Below are positions 31,876 to 40,936 of a stretch of DNA of 64,000 nt, in pieces (positions within the stretch are counted from its first letter, which is position 1; each line of letters starts with the position of its first letter). This DNA is from Roseomonas sp. GC11 (GTDB lineage: Bacteria > Pseudomonadota > Alphaproteobacteria > Acetobacterales > Acetobacteraceae). The stretch spans positions 1-64,000 of the forward strand of contig NZ_JANFNY010000007.1 in the NCBI RefSeq assembly GCF_024437745.1, written 5' to 3'. The notes beneath the pieces were generated by a model that did not search any database, was not told where the DNA came from, and saw only the letters and a list, made by a program, of their open reading frames with translations. A program made the position numbers and the translations under genes.

Positions 31876-32909
31876 GCGGCGTGCCGCCCCGTCCCGGCCG
31901 GGAGCGGATGGAAGCAGGCGGCGCCCTGGTGGGGCGCGCCTTCCCGCCAGGGCGGCGGCGTGGCGTGGCAACGCGCGTCGGCGCGCGGGCAGCGCGGGGC
32001 GAAGGCGCAGCCCGCCGGCAGGTCGTGGAGGGCCGGCACCAGCCCCGGAATTTCCGGCAAGGCGCTGCCGGGCGGCAAGGCTTCCAGCCGCACCGCATCG
32101 AGCAGGCCGCGCGTATAGGGATGCAGCGGCGCGGCGAAGATGCGCTCCACCGGCCCCTGCTCGACCACCCGCCCGGCATAGAGCACCACCACCCGGTCCG
32201 CCACGCCGGCGACCACGCCGAGGTCATGGGTGATCAGCAGCAGCGCCATGCCGAGGCGCCGGCGCAGATCCTCCAGCAGCGCCATGATCTGCGCCTGGGT
32301 GGTGACGTCGAGCGCGGTGGTCGGCTCGTCGGCGATCAGCAGTTCCGGCTCGCAGGCCAGCGCCATGGCGATCATCGCCCGCTGTCGCTGGCCGCCGGAG
32401 AGCTGGTGCGGATAGTCGCGCGCGCGCAGCTCCGGCGCGGGGATCTGCACCAGCGCCAGCAGCTCCACCGCGCGCGCCCAGGCGGCGCGGCGGCTGAGCG
32501 GGCGATGCAGGCGGATCGCCTCGGCGATCTGCGCGCCGATCCGCTGCACGGGGTTGAGGGCGGAGAGCGGTTCCTGGAAGACCATGCCGATGCGCCCGCC
32601 GCGGATGGCGCGCAGCGCGGCGGGCGGCAGGGCGAGCAGGTCCACCCCATCGAACAGCGCGCGCCCGCCGGTGATGCGGCCCCCCGCCGCCTCGACCAGC
32701 CGCAGCAGCGAGGCGGCGGTGACGGATTTTCCGCTGCCGCTCTCGCCCACCAGCGCCAGCGTCTCGCCGCGCGCCAGGGTGAAGCTGACATCGCGCAGCA
32801 CGGGCAGCGGCCCCGCATGGGTGGTGAAGGTGGTGCACAGGCCAGAGACCTGGAGCAGGGGCGGGGCAGGCCCCTCAGCGACGGCGGAGATGCGGGTTGA
32901 GGCAGTCAT
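31872..32909 (-). CDS. Oligopeptide ABC transporter ATPase, OppD/DppD type
   Basis: A 345-residue ATPase with Walker A GESGSGKS at residues 55-62, [22 protein letters not shown] and [12 protein letters not shown]. The C-terminal part has the [11 protein letters not shown] cysteine segment of the oligo_HPY domain. It pairs with the OppF-type ATPase to drive the two permeases. The gene starts 35 bp inside the preceding permease gene. Confidence 0.92.
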   Translation of the reverse strand: MTASTRISAVAEGPAPPLLQVSGLCTTFTTHAGPLPVLRDVSFTLARGETLALVGESGSGKSVTAASLLRLVEAAGGRITGGRALFDGVDLLALPPAALRAIRGGRIGMVFQEPLSALNPVQRIGAQIAEAIRLHRPLSRRAAWARAVELLALVQIPAPELRARDYPHQLSGGQRQRAMIAMALACEPELLIADEPTTALDVTTQAQIMALLEDLRRRLGMALLLITHDLGVVAGVADRVVVLYAGRVVEQGPVERIFAAPLHPYTRGLLDAVRLEALPPGSALPEIPGLVPALHDLPAGCAFAPRCPRADARCHATPPPWREGAPHQGAACFHPLPAGTGRHAA

Positions 32910-33717
32910 TCAGCCCCTCGGCAAGAAGATTGAAGGCCAGCACGGTGACGACGAGGGCAAGGCCGGGCAGGCCGCAGATGTACCAGGCCTCCACCAGCTG
33001 CTCCCGCCCGCTGCCGATCATGGTGCCCCAGCTCATCACATTGGGGTCGCCGAGGCCGAGGAAGGCGAGCGCGGCCTCGGTCTGGATGGCATGGGCGATG
33101 GTCAGGCTGGAGATGGCCACCACCGGCGGCAGGGCATTGGGCAGGATCTGCGTGCAGAGCAGCCGCGCCGTGCCCATGCCGAAGGTTTCCGCCGCCAGCA
33201 CGAAATCACGCCCGCGCAGGGCGAGCACCTGCGCCCGCACCAGCCGCGCCGTGGCCGGCCAGGAGACGAGGCCGATGGCGAGCACCGCCGTGGCCACGGA
33301 AGGGCGGAACACCGCCACCAGCACAACGGCGAGGACGAAGGTCGGCACCGTCTGGAACAGTTCCGTGACGCGCATCAGCGCGGCATCAGCGCGCCCGCCA
33401 TGGAAGCCCCCCAGGGCGCCGACCAGGATGCCCAGCCCGGCGGCGATCAGCGTGCTGACGAAGCCGACCAGCAGCGAGACGCGCGCGCCCGAGACGAGGC
33501 CGGTGAGCATGTCGCGCCCCATCACATCGGAGCCGAGCGGGTTGGCGGCCTCCTCCGCCGGCCAGAGCATGGGGGGCGCCGCCATTTCCCAGGGATCGCC
33601 GGGCCAGAGCCAGGGGCCGAACAGCGCCAGCAGCAGCACGGCGAGCAGCAGCAGCAGGCCGGGCCCGCCCTGGCGGTGCGCCAGCAGCCGCCGCGCGAGG
33701 CCGGGGGCGGCGCTCAT
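32875..33717 (-). CDS. Oligopeptide ABC transporter permease, DppC/OppC type
   Basis: A 280-residue permease with an N-terminal hydrophobic segment LLLLLAVLLLALFGPWL and then the DppC core, including NPLGSDVMGRDMLTGLVSGAR, a family signature. The EAA loop lies in VLAAETFGMGTARLLCTQILPNALP. It overlaps the DppB-type gene by 4 bp. It forms one half of the transmembrane channel. Confidence 0.92.
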   Translation of the reverse strand: MSAAPGLARRLLAHRQGGPGLLLLLAVLLLALFGPWLWPGDPWEMAAPPMLWPAEEAANPLGSDVMGRDMLTGLVSGARVSLLVGFVSTLIAAGLGILVGALGGFHGGRADAALMRVTELFQTVPTFVLAVVLVAVFRPSVATAVLAIGLVSWPATARLVRAQVLALRGRDFVLAAETFGMGTARLLCTQILPNALPPVVAISSLTIAHAIQTEAALAFLGLGDPNVMSWGTMIGSGREQLVEAWYICGLPGLALVVTVLAFNLLAEGLNDCLNPHLRRR

Positions 33718-34790
33718 ATCCGCCGCGCCCCGGTCGTGACGCGCGGGTCCACCAGGCGGTACAGCCCGTCAATGCCAAGATTGACGATGACGACAAGGAT
33801 CGAGCTGAAGAAGAGGATGCCAAGCAGAAGATTCAGGTCGCGCGTGCGGATGGCCTCATAGGCGAGGCGGCCGAGGCCAGGCCAGGAGAAGACGGTTTCC
33901 ACCAGCACCGCGCCGCTGAGCAGCGAGGCCGCCTGATAGCCCGCCATGGTGACCATCGGCAGCAGCGCGTTGCGGAAGGCGTGGCGCAGCGTAATGCGCC
34001 ATTCCCCCGCGCCCTTGGCCCGCGCGGTGCGGATGAAGTCGGCGCCGTGCAACTCCAGCATGGCGCTGCGCACCAGCCGCGCATAGACGGCGAGGTAGAA
34101 GGTGCTGAGCGTCAGCGCCGGCAGGACGAGATGGGCCAGCAGGTCGCGCAGCCAGGCAAGGCCGGCATGGCCCGCGCCGATCGTCAGCATGCCGCCCGAG
34201 GGCAGCCAGCCCAGCCGCGCCGAGAACAGCACGATGGCCATGAGGCCGAGCCAGAAGGTGGGCAGCGCGTAGCTGAGCAGGGTCAGGCCGGAGAGCAGCA
34301 GGTCCGGCCAGCGCCCGGCATGGCGCGCCGCCAGCAGCCCGGCCAGGGCGCCGAGCGACACCGCCAGCACCAGGGCCGAGAGCATCAGCAGCAGCGTCGG
34401 CGGCAGGCGCGTGAGGATCAGCTCCCGCACCGGCATGTTGAGGCGGTAGGAATGGCCGAGGTCGAAGCTCGCCAGATGCCCGAGATAGCGCAGGTATTGC
34501 ACCGGCAGGGGCTGGTCCAGGCCGAAGCTGCGGCGCAGCTCGGCCATGGTCTCCGGCGTGGCGGCGCCGGCCTCGCCGGACAGCACATCGACCACGTCGC
34601 CCGGCGCCAGTTGCAGGATCAGGAAGTTCAGCGTGGCGATGCCGAACAGCACCGGCGCCAGCTGTGCCAGCCGGCCCCAGGGAATCCATGTCCAGGGAAT
34701 CCATCTCCAGGGAGTCCATGTCCAGGGAAGCCAGGCCCGGAAGAGCGGCCGCCGGACGCCGGCGCCGCTCAGCGCGCCGGGGCCAGCCAT
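33714..34790 (-). CDS. Oligopeptide ABC transporter permease, DppB/OppB type, with Trp-rich repeat leader
   Basis: A 358-residue permease; the family is usually about 310-340. The core has the first membrane segment LAQLAPVLFGIATLNFLILQLAPGD, an NMPVRELI loop and EAA loop RTARAKGAGEWRITLRHAF. Upstream of it residues about 17-40 are a tandem PWTW-type repeat encoded by four 15-bp units. The start at 34790 overlaps the binding-protein stop by 22 bp; a start after the repeat is not obvious, so the repeat seems translated. It pairs with the DppC-type permease. Confidence 0.88.
   Translation of the reverse strand: MAGPGALSGAGVRRPLFRAWLPWTWTPWRWIPWTWIPWGRLAQLAPVLFGIATLNFLILQLAPGDVVDVLSGEAGAATPETMAELRRSFGLDQPLPVQYLRYLGHLASFDLGHSYRLNMPVRELILTRLPPTLLLMLSALVLAVSLGALAGLLAARHAGRWPDLLLSGLTLLSYALPTFWLGLMAIVLFSARLGWLPSGGMLTIGAGHAGLAWLRDLLAHLVLPALTLSTFYLAVYARLVRSAMLELHGADFIRTARAKGAGEWRITLRHAFRNALLPMVTMAGYQAASLLSGAVLVETVFSWPGLGRLAYEAIRTRDLNLLLGILFFSSILVVIVNLGIDGLYRLVDPRVTTGARRI
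34677..34736 (-). repeat. 15-bp tandem repeat, four units, in the DppB-type gene
   Basis: Units at 34677-34691, 34692-34706, 34707-34721 and 34722-34736 share CCAGGGAATCCATGT with one to a few changes each, the last most diverged. On the coding strand each unit adds five residues rich in Trp and Pro (PWTWI type). A length change keeps frame. Confidence 0.85.
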
Positions 34791-36397
34791 GCATCCTCCA
34801 GCCCGGCGAACATGCCATCCCCCTGCGCCCGCTCCTTGCGGAAGCGCGCGGTGGAGACGGTGGTCCAGGTCAGTTCCACCAGATCGAGGATGGGCGAATC
34901 CTCCTGCGCGATCTCCTGCCAGCGGGTGATCAGCGCCTTGCGCTTCGCCACATCGCCCTCGCCCGCGGCGGCTTCCATGATCCCGTCCAGTTCCGGGTTG
35001 GAATAGCCGGAACCATTGGTCCAGGGCGCGCCCTTGATGATGTTCTTCGTCCAGTACAGGCGCTGCACGCCGAGCGTCGGGTCTGGCAGGCGGTGCAGGC
35101 TGGAGGTCATGATGTCATAATCGGCATCGGTGTAGACGCGGCGCAGGAAGGCGGCCGGGTCCTCCACCACCAGCTCCAGATCGACGCCGATGCGCGCGAA
35201 GGCCTGCTTGATGAACTCGCCGGCGCGGTTGGATTCCAGGCTGCCGCCATCGCCGGAGACCAGGTTGATGCGGAAGCGCCGGCCATCCGCGCCGCGCCGG
35301 TAGCCGGCCTCGTCCAGCAATTGCTCGGCCCTGCGCGGGTCGAATTCCTGCGGGTTGCCGCGCGCGTAATACTGGCTGACGGAGGAGGGGATGGGCCCCG
35401 TGGCGGGCTTGCCATAGCCCTGCCAGACCAGCCGCACCAGCGCCGCGCGGTCGATCGCGTGGGACAGCGCCTGCCGCACCCGCCGGTCGCCGAGATAGGG
35501 CCGGCGGACATTGATCTGCGCCAGGAAGATGGAGGCGAGGAAGCGCCCATCCTCGGTGTTGATCGTGTATTTCCGCGCATCAGAGAAGCGCCGCAGGCTG
35601 GTGACGGGAATCAGCGAGCCGATGGTGACATCGATCTCCCCCGCCTCCAGCGCCACGCTGCGCGCCACGGGATCGGGGATGAAGCGGAACAGGATGCCAT
35701 CGAGATAGGGCTTGCCCTCCTGCCAGTAATCCGCGTTGCGCTCCAGCGCCACATGGCTGCCGCGCACCCATTCCTTGAAGCGGAAGGGCCCGGTGCCGAT
35801 CGGCGCGCTGTTCGCCGGGTTCTGCAGGATATCCGTGCCCTCGTAGATGTGGCGCGGCAGGATCTGCGCCCCGTAGGTGTTGATGTAGTTGAAGAGGTAG
35901 GGTGCCGGCGCGGAGAGCACGATGGTGACGCTGTGCGGGTCCGGCGTTTCCACCGCCGTCACATTGGCGAAGACGGCGCGGCCGAAGGGGTGCAGCTTCT
36001 TCGACACCTCCAGCAGGGTGAAGCGCACATCGGCGCTGGTGAAGGGCTGCCCGTCATGCCAGCGCGCGTTGCGGCGCAGGTGGAAGGTGATGCGCAACCC
36101 GTCCGCGCTCACCTCCCAGGACTGCGCCAGCGCCGGCACCGGCTTCAGGTCGAGATCGTAGCTGACCAGCCCCTCCAGGATCTTCGACGACACCATGCCG
36201 ATGTTCATCGTGGTGATGAAGGCCGAGGTGAGGATGGGCGGTTCCTGCACGACGATGCGCGCGGTGCCGCCGCGCACCGGGGCCTCGGGGTCGGCGGGCG
36301 CGTGGCCGGCATGCGGCGGCGTCTGGCCCTGGGCCTGGGCCAGCGCGGGCAGGCCGGCGAGGCCCAGGCCGCTGAGCATCAGGTGGCGTCGTTTCAT
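34769..36397 (-). CDS. ABC transporter substrate-binding protein, SBP_bac_5 type
   Basis: A 542-residue periplasmic binding protein. The leader is KRRHLMLSGLGLAGL ending at ALAQAQ. It has a short His/Pro-rich stretch after the leader, the FHLRRNARWHDGQPF motif and the IGTGPFRFKEW turn. It is followed by two permeases and two ATPases, so this is the dedicated binding protein of a complete dipeptide-type importer. The ligand may be a peptide, glutathione-like thiol compound or opine. Confidence 0.92.
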   Translation of the reverse strand: MKRRHLMLSGLGLAGLPALAQAQGQTPPHAGHAPADPEAPVRGGTARIVVQEPPILTSAFITTMNIGMVSSKILEGLVSYDLDLKPVPALAQSWEVSADGLRITFHLRRNARWHDGQPFTSADVRFTLLEVSKKLHPFGRAVFANVTAVETPDPHSVTIVLSAPAPYLFNYINTYGAQILPRHIYEGTDILQNPANSAPIGTGPFRFKEWVRGSHVALERNADYWQEGKPYLDGILFRFIPDPVARSVALEAGEIDVTIGSLIPVTSLRRFSDARKYTINTEDGRFLASIFLAQINVRRPYLGDRRVRQALSHAIDRAALVRLVWQGYGKPATGPIPSSVSQYYARGNPQEFDPRRAEQLLDEAGYRRGADGRRFRINLVSGDGGSLESNRAGEFIKQAFARIGVDLELVVEDPAAFLRRVYTDADYDIMTSSLHRLPDPTLGVQRLYWTKNIIKGAPWTNGSGYSNPELDGIMEAAAGEGDVAKRKALITRWQEIAQEDSPILDLVELTWTTVSTARFRKERAQGDGMFAGLEDAWLAPAR

Positions 36398-36442
36398 GGC
36401 TGGGGCTTTCCGTCGGGGGCGGGCGCTGTGTCGGACCAGTGC

Positions 36443-36988
36443 CTATTCGGCGGCCTGCGACAGCGCCGGCAGGCGCGCGATGGCGCCGGAAATCTCCTGT
36501 GGGGCGCGCAGGAGATGCAGGATGGGGCAATTCTTCTCGACAGCCTCGTGCAGCCGCGCCAGCTCCGCCTCCCCGGCGGGAGAGGCGATGGAGACCGTGT
36601 AGCGCAGCCCGTAGGGATGGCGCGGCACCGCCTCGAAGCCGGGCTGGCCGCTGCGGCCATCGATTTCCCCTTCCACCGCCACTTCCACATGCTCCAGCGG
36701 GATCTGCAGCAGAGCCGCCTGGATCAGGAAGGTGTGCGTCAGGCAGCTGCCCAGCACGCCGAGCTGTAGTTCCGGAGAACTGGGGCCAAGGTCATAGCCC
36801 GCGAAGCTCTCCGGGCTGTCGCTCAGCACCTGGAAATCGCGGATGCGGATGCGGCGGACGCCGCTGCGCCCCTCCGCTCGCACCGTGGCCCGCAGCGGCT
36901 GCGGCTTCGTCTCCGGCCGGGCGGCCTTCTCGCGGAGGCGGAACAGGGCCTCGCGCTTCTGCGCGAGATACTCGGTCAGGCTCGACAT
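36443..36988 (-). CDS. OsmC family protein
   Basis: A 181-residue OsmC/Ohr-type protein. The two redox cysteines of the family are present: Cys82 in LGSCLTHTF and Cys154 in EKNCPIL. Such proteins reduce organic hydroperoxides through a thiol dyad; others act on thiol metabolites. It is the first gene before the peptide transporter operon, 45 bp ahead of the binding-protein gene, and lies behind an AT-rich palindromic promoter. The pairing could mean that the transporter imports a thiol-containing peptide. Confidence 0.85.
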   Translation of the reverse strand: MSSLTEYLAQKREALFRLREKAARPETKPQPLRATVRAEGRSGVRRIRIRDFQVLSDSPESFAGYDLGPSSPELQLGVLGSCLTHTFLIQAALLQIPLEHVEVAVEGEIDGRSGQPGFEAVPRHPYGLRYTVSIASPAGEAELARLHEAVEKNCPILHLLRAPQEISGAIARLPALSQAAE

Positions 36989-37089
36989 GTGGCATTCCCC
37001 AAGGGGTGGCGGGGCAGGGACGGGGGCGGCCGATGCGGGCGCCCGTCCTGCCTGGCAGCATGGGGAAGAATCACGCGAATGGTCAATGT

Positions 37090-37103
37090 GTAATTTTAAT
37101 TAC
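37090..37103. promoter_or_regulatory. AT-rich palindrome GTAATT-TT-AATTAC
   Basis: A perfect 6-bp inverted repeat with spacer TT inside a 40-bp AT-rich island (37075-37125) between the OsmC gene and the stop of the Bug gene. It is about 100 bp upstream of the OsmC start and is the likely promoter/operator of the OsmC-peptide transporter operon. Confidence 0.5.
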
Positions 37104-37119
37104 GCTTAAAATATAGGTA

Positions 37120-38094
37120 TTATTGATCCGGCCGGATCCCCGCCTCCTCGACCAGCGCGGCATAGCGCGCCGTCTCCGCCGCCACGAAGCGCCGGGACTC
37201 CTCCAGCCCCAGCCCGGACAGGGTGAAGCCCAGCTCCTCCGCCTTGCGCACCAGCACCGGCTCCGCCAGCGCCCTGCGCAGGTCACCGGCCAGCCGCTCC
37301 GCCAGGGGGGCAGGCAGGCCGGCCGGGGCCTGCACCGCCGTCCAGCTCGTGATCGACAGTTGCGGCACCCCGAGTTCGGCCGCCGTCGGCACGGTGGGCA
37401 GCAGCGGGTGGCGCGCCGGGCCCGTCACCGCCAGGGCGCGCAGCCGCCCGGCCTGGATCTGCGGCAGGCACTCGGGAAGGTTGGAGACCACCACATCCAG
37501 CGTGCCCGCCACCAGATCGGTGATCGAGGGCGCGCCGCCACGATAGGGCGCGTGTTGCAGCAGATCCCCCGCCCCGGCGGCGCGGCGCAGCAGCTCCAGC
37601 CCGATATGCGGCGGCGTGCCCGTGCCGGAGGAGCCGCCATTCAGCCGCTCCGTCCGCGCCGTGGCCAGGAGCGCGGCGAGGTCCGGCCAGGGAGCCCCGG
37701 CCCGCACCACCACCACCAGCGGCAGCGAGCCCAGCACGGTGAGCGTCGTCAGGTCGCGCAGGAAATCATAGGGCGCCTGCGGGAAGAGCGAGGCATTCAC
37801 CGCATGCGCCAGCGTGATGGCGAGCAGCGTATGTCCGTCCGGTGCCGCCTTCGCGGCGATATCGGCCCCCAGCATGGCATTGCCGCCAGGGCGGTTCTCC
37901 ACCAGCACGGGGCGGCCCCACCCTTCCTGCAACCGCTGCGCCAGCAGCCGGGCGAGGATGTCGGTCTGCCCGGCCGGGGTGAAGGGCACGATCAGCCGGA
38001 TATTGCGGTCCGGGAATTCCACCGCGCGGGCGGCGGCGGGCAGCAGGAAGGGCACGGCCAGCAGGCCGCGGCGGGGCAGGGCGAAGGGCGGCAT
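37120..38094 (-). CDS. Bug/TctC-family solute-binding protein
   Basis: A 324-residue periplasmic binding protein with leader LPRRGLLAVPFLLPAAARA. The ligand loop reads TPAGQTD instead of GGxxD, followed by VLVENRPGGN and APDGHT. It ends in GIRPDQ instead of the common RLE/RLD, a small deviation. It lies 30 bp after another Bug gene and both are surely one operon. Two different Bug proteins in tandem suggest paralogues with different ligands. Confidence 0.86.
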   Translation of the reverse strand: MPPFALPRRGLLAVPFLLPAAARAVEFPDRNIRLIVPFTPAGQTDILARLLAQRLQEGWGRPVLVENRPGGNAMLGADIAAKAAPDGHTLLAITLAHAVNASLFPQAPYDFLRDLTTLTVLGSLPLVVVVRAGAPWPDLAALLATARTERLNGGSSGTGTPPHIGLELLRRAAGAGDLLQHAPYRGGAPSITDLVAGTLDVVVSNLPECLPQIQAGRLRALAVTGPARHPLLPTVPTAAELGVPQLSITSWTAVQAPAGLPAPLAERLAGDLRRALAEPVLVRKAEELGFTLSGLGLEESRRFVAAETARYAALVEEAGIRPDQ

Positions 38095-38124
38095 GGCGGG
38101 CCTCGTCGGTGCGGGGAACAGCGA

Positions 38125-39186
38125 TCAGTCGAGCCGGACCCCCGCCTGGCGCACCACATCGCGCCAGCGGGGCACATCGGCGGCAAGCCGCGCGGCCAGG
38201 GCCTCCGGCGTGCCGGGGCTGGGCTCGAAGCCCTGCTCCAGCAGCGGCCCCGCCACCTCGTCCAGCGCCAGGATGCGGGCGGCCTCGGCCCGCAGCCGGG
38301 CAATGATGGCGGGCGGTGTCCCCGCCGGGGCCAGCAGCCCCTGCCAGGACACCACCTCGACCTCCGGCAGGCCGCTCTCCCGCGCGGCCGGCACCTCCGG
38401 CAGGGCGCGGGCCCGCCCGGGGCTGGTGACCAGCAGCGGCCGCAGCCGCCCCGCCCGCACATGCGCCGTCGCCGCCGGCAGGGTGAGGAAGACCGCGTCG
38501 ATATGCCCCGCCATCAGGTCCTGCAGCGCCGGGCCGCCGCCGCGATAGGGCGCGTGCGCCCATTCCGCGCCGCTGCGCGCCTTCAGCAGCTCGGCCGCCA
38601 GATGGCCGATGCTGCCATTGCCGGGCGAGCCCAGCGTCAGCGCACGGCTGCGCGAGAGGCTGACGAAGGCCTCCATCGTATCGGCCGGCAGCCCCGGCCG
38701 CACCACGAGAAGCTGCGCCGCCGAGACGGTTTGCAGGATGGGCGCGAAGTCGCGCAGCGGGTCATAGCCGGGGCGCGGATAAAGCGCCGGGTTGATCGCC
38801 AGGCTGTCCCAGCCGACGAGCAGAGTGAGCCCGTCCGGCCGTGCGCGCGCCACCAGTTCAAAAGCGATGTTGCCGCCAGCGCCGGCATGATTCTCCACCA
38901 CCACCGGCTGCCCCAGGCTGGCCTGGAGGTGGCGGGCGAGGAGGCGCGCCAGCGGGTCCAGGCTGCCGCCCGGCGCCACGGGCACGATCAGGCGGATCGG
39001 CCGGTCCGGCCAGCCTTCCTGCGCGGCGGCGGGCCGGGCGAAGGGCCACGCCGCCAGCCCGGTGCCCATGACGGAGGCCAGCAGGGATGCCAGCACGCGG
39101 CGCCGGCCGGCAGGGGCGGAGGGTGAGGCAGAGGGTGAGGCAGAGGGTGGGGCGGAGGGTGGGGCGGAGGGTGGGGAAGGGGGCAT
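38125..39186 (-). CDS. Bug/TctC-family solute-binding protein with Pro/Ser repeat leader
   Basis: A 353-residue binding protein, about 25 longer than its relatives because the N terminus begins with a PPS(A)-type repeat before a Tat-like motif (AGRRRVLASLLASVMG). The mature part has the GGSLDPLAR ligand loop, VVENHAGAGGN and RPDGLT, and ends VRLD. The ATG at 39186 follows GAGAGG. It is divergent from the NtaA-type monooxygenase, so the two may act on the same compound. Confidence 0.86.
   Translation of the reverse strand: MPPSPPSAPPSAPPSASPSASPSAPAGRRRVLASLLASVMGTGLAAWPFARPAAAQEGWPDRPIRLIVPVAPGGSLDPLARLLARHLQASLGQPVVVENHAGAGGNIAFELVARARPDGLTLLVGWDSLAINPALYPRPGYDPLRDFAPILQTVSAAQLLVVRPGLPADTMEAFVSLSRSRALTLGSPGNGSIGHLAAELLKARSGAEWAHAPYRGGGPALQDLMAGHIDAVFLTLPAATAHVRAGRLRPLLVTSPGRARALPEVPAARESGLPEVEVVSWQGLLAPAGTPPAIIARLRAEAARILALDEVAGPLLEQGFEPSPGTPEALAARLAADVPRWRDVVRQAGVRLD
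39116..39175 (-). repeat. 12-bp tandem repeat, five units, in a Bug gene leader
   Basis: Five 12-bp units from 39116 (GCGGAGGGTGAG, then GCAGAGGGTGAG and GTGGGG variants) encode the Ser/Pro/Ala run ahead of the signal peptide. Copy-number change would lengthen or shorten the cytosolic N terminus by four residues per unit. Confidence 0.82.
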
Positions 39187-39221
39187 GGCATCCTCTCCGA
39201 TGCGGTCGCCGCCCATAAAAT

Positions 39222-39261
39222 ATCATTCAAAAACGTGTTGCAAATGATTCAACGAATGATC
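39222..39261. promoter_or_regulatory. ATCATTC / AATGATTC / GAATGATC repeats in divergent promoter
   Basis: ATCATTC at 39222-39228 and GAATGATC at 39254-39261 are inverted copies, with AATGATTC at 39243-39250 between them. They lie 36-75 bp upstream of the Bug start and in the shared promoter with the divergent monooxygenase. The word CAAATGATTC (39241-39250) is found again at 60879-60888 in another promoter. Confidence 0.45.
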
Positions 39262-39431
39262 TTGTATATTCCTGCCTGGGGTGGTGATGGCTGGCACGCG
39301 CGTGTGATTCAGAACGAGATACTACCGTGAATTTCCCGTGCGGCGCGATGCCGCCGCGGCCTCTCGCGCCGGCCCACCTTGCCCCTTCGCCCCAGCCCCG
39401 CCCCCAAAGGGAACCCCAAAGGGAACCGCAG

Positions 39432-40781
39432 ATGCGCCGGCAGCTTCACCTCAATCTCTTCATCCACGGGCGCGGGCATCATGAATCCGCCTGGCGCCAC
39501 CCCGCCGCCACCCCGCTGGCGATGACCGACCTCGCCTATTACCAGGACCTCGCCCGCCGCGCGGAAGACGCCTGCTTCGATGCCATCTTCTTCGCCGACC
39601 ACCTCGTGCTGCTGCCGAGCGAGATCGCCCACGCCGTGCAGGGCGGGCTGGAACCGCTGACCCTGCTCGCCGCCCTGGCCACCGGCACGCGCCGCATCGG
39701 CCTCGTCGCCACGGCCTCGACCAGCTACACGGAGCCCTTCAACCTCGCCCGGCAATTCGCCTCGCTCGACCACATCAGCCACGGGCGGGTGGGCTGGAAC
39801 ATTGTCACCACCTGGCTCGCCGCCGCCTCGCGCAATTTCGGCCGCGACGCGCCGCCGGGGCTGGAGGAACGCTATGCCCAGGCGGAAGACTTTCTCGCCG
39901 TCGTCACCAAGCTCTGGGACAGCTGGGCGCGTGACGCGGTGCTGGATGACCGTGCCCGCGGCCGCTTCGCCCGGCCCGATCGCGTGCGGCGCTTCGACCA
40001 CCACGGGCCCTTCTATCAGGTCAGCGGCCCGCTGAACGTGCCGCGCGGCCCACAGGGTCGTCCGGTGCTGGTCCAGGCCGGCTCCTCCGGCACGGGCAAG
40101 CGCTTCGCCGCCCGCCATGCCGAGGTGATCTTCACCGCCCATCTGGAGCAGGGCGCCGCCATCGCCTTCCGCCAGGAGATCCGCGCCCTGGCCGCCGGGT
40201 TGGGGCGCGACCCGGAGGGGGTGGTCATCCTCCCCGGCATCAGCGCCGCCATCGGTGGCACCGAGCGCGAGGCCCAGCGTATCTGGGACGAGCTGAACGA
40301 GAGCGCCGCGCCGGAAGTCGGGCTGGAACGCCTCTCGGCGCGTTTCGGCGGGCATGATTTCTCCCACCTGCCGCTCGACCGCGCGCTTTCCGTGGATGAT
40401 TTTCCGCCGCCCGCCGGTGTGCAGGCCGCCCGCAGCCGCGCGGAGGTGATCACCGACCTCGTGGCGCGGGAGAGGCCCACCCTGCGTGCGCTGCTGCACC
40501 GCCTCGCCGCCGCGCGCGGCCATTACACCATGGCCGGCACGCCGGAGCAGGTGGCGGATGTGATCGAGGCCTGGTTCCGCTCCGGCGCTGCTGACGGCTT
40601 CAACGTGATGCCGCCCATCCTGCCAGCGCAGTTCGAAGCCTTCACAAGTGAGGTCGTTCCCCTCCTGCGCCGCCGTGGCCTGTTCCGCGAGGCCTATGAC
40701 AGCGAGACCCTGCGCGGCCATCTCGGCCTGCCCGAGCCGGCCAATCAGTTCTTCGGCGCGGAGGCGGAGGTTTTGGTTTAG
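39432..40781 (+). CDS. NtaA/SnaA/DszA-type LLM flavin-dependent monooxygenase
   Basis: A 449-residue member of the nitrilotriacetate monooxygenase component A branch of the luciferase family. It has LHLNLFIHGRGHHESAW, YYQDLARRAEDACFDAIFFADH and SHGRVGWNIVTT, all characteristic. With reduced FMN from a separate reductase such enzymes cleave C-N or C-S bonds. I start at ATG 39432, where the family fold begins; the frame is open for 35 more codons upstream. No flavin reductase is adjacent. It is divergent from two Bug proteins. Confidence 0.88.
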   Translation: MRRQLHLNLFIHGRGHHESAWRHPAATPLAMTDLAYYQDLARRAEDACFDAIFFADHLVLLPSEIAHAVQGGLEPLTLLAALATGTRRIGLVATASTSYTEPFNLARQFASLDHISHGRVGWNIVTTWLAAASRNFGRDAPPGLEERYAQAEDFLAVVTKLWDSWARDAVLDDRARGRFARPDRVRRFDHHGPFYQVSGPLNVPRGPQGRPVLVQAGSSGTGKRFAARHAEVIFTAHLEQGAAIAFRQEIRALAAGLGRDPEGVVILPGISAAIGGTEREAQRIWDELNESAAPEVGLERLSARFGGHDFSHLPLDRALSVDDFPPPAGVQAARSRAEVITDLVARERPTLRALLHRLAAARGHYTMAGTPEQVADVIEAWFRSGAADGFNVMPPILPAQFEAFTSEVVPLLRRRGLFREAYDSETLRGHLGLPEPANQFFGAEAEVLV

Positions 40782-40807
40782 GGAATCTTTTATATTCAAC
40801 ATTTTAT

Positions 40808-40922
40808 CTTCTTTTCTGAAGAAAAAGAAGCAAAAAGACTTTTTCAGTCTGGCGTCCCGCCTCAGGCCATACGCGGGACGCCAACTGGAAAAGTTTTTTG
40901 GTTCTTTTTTTCAAAAAAGAAC
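40808..40922. terminator. Three stacked hairpins between convergent genes
   Basis: A small stem (40808-40815 with 40823-40830) is followed by a long imperfect hairpin whose core is a perfect 10-bp stem (40851-40860 with 40873-40882), extended outward by ACTTTT/AAAAGT-type pairing. Then comes GTTCTTTTTT-TC-AAAAAAGAAC (40901-40922). The last has U-rich arms on both strands, so termination in both directions is likely for the monooxygenase (+) and the eight-gene operon (-). Confidence 0.7.
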
Positions 40923-40936
40923 ATAAATAACTGAAT

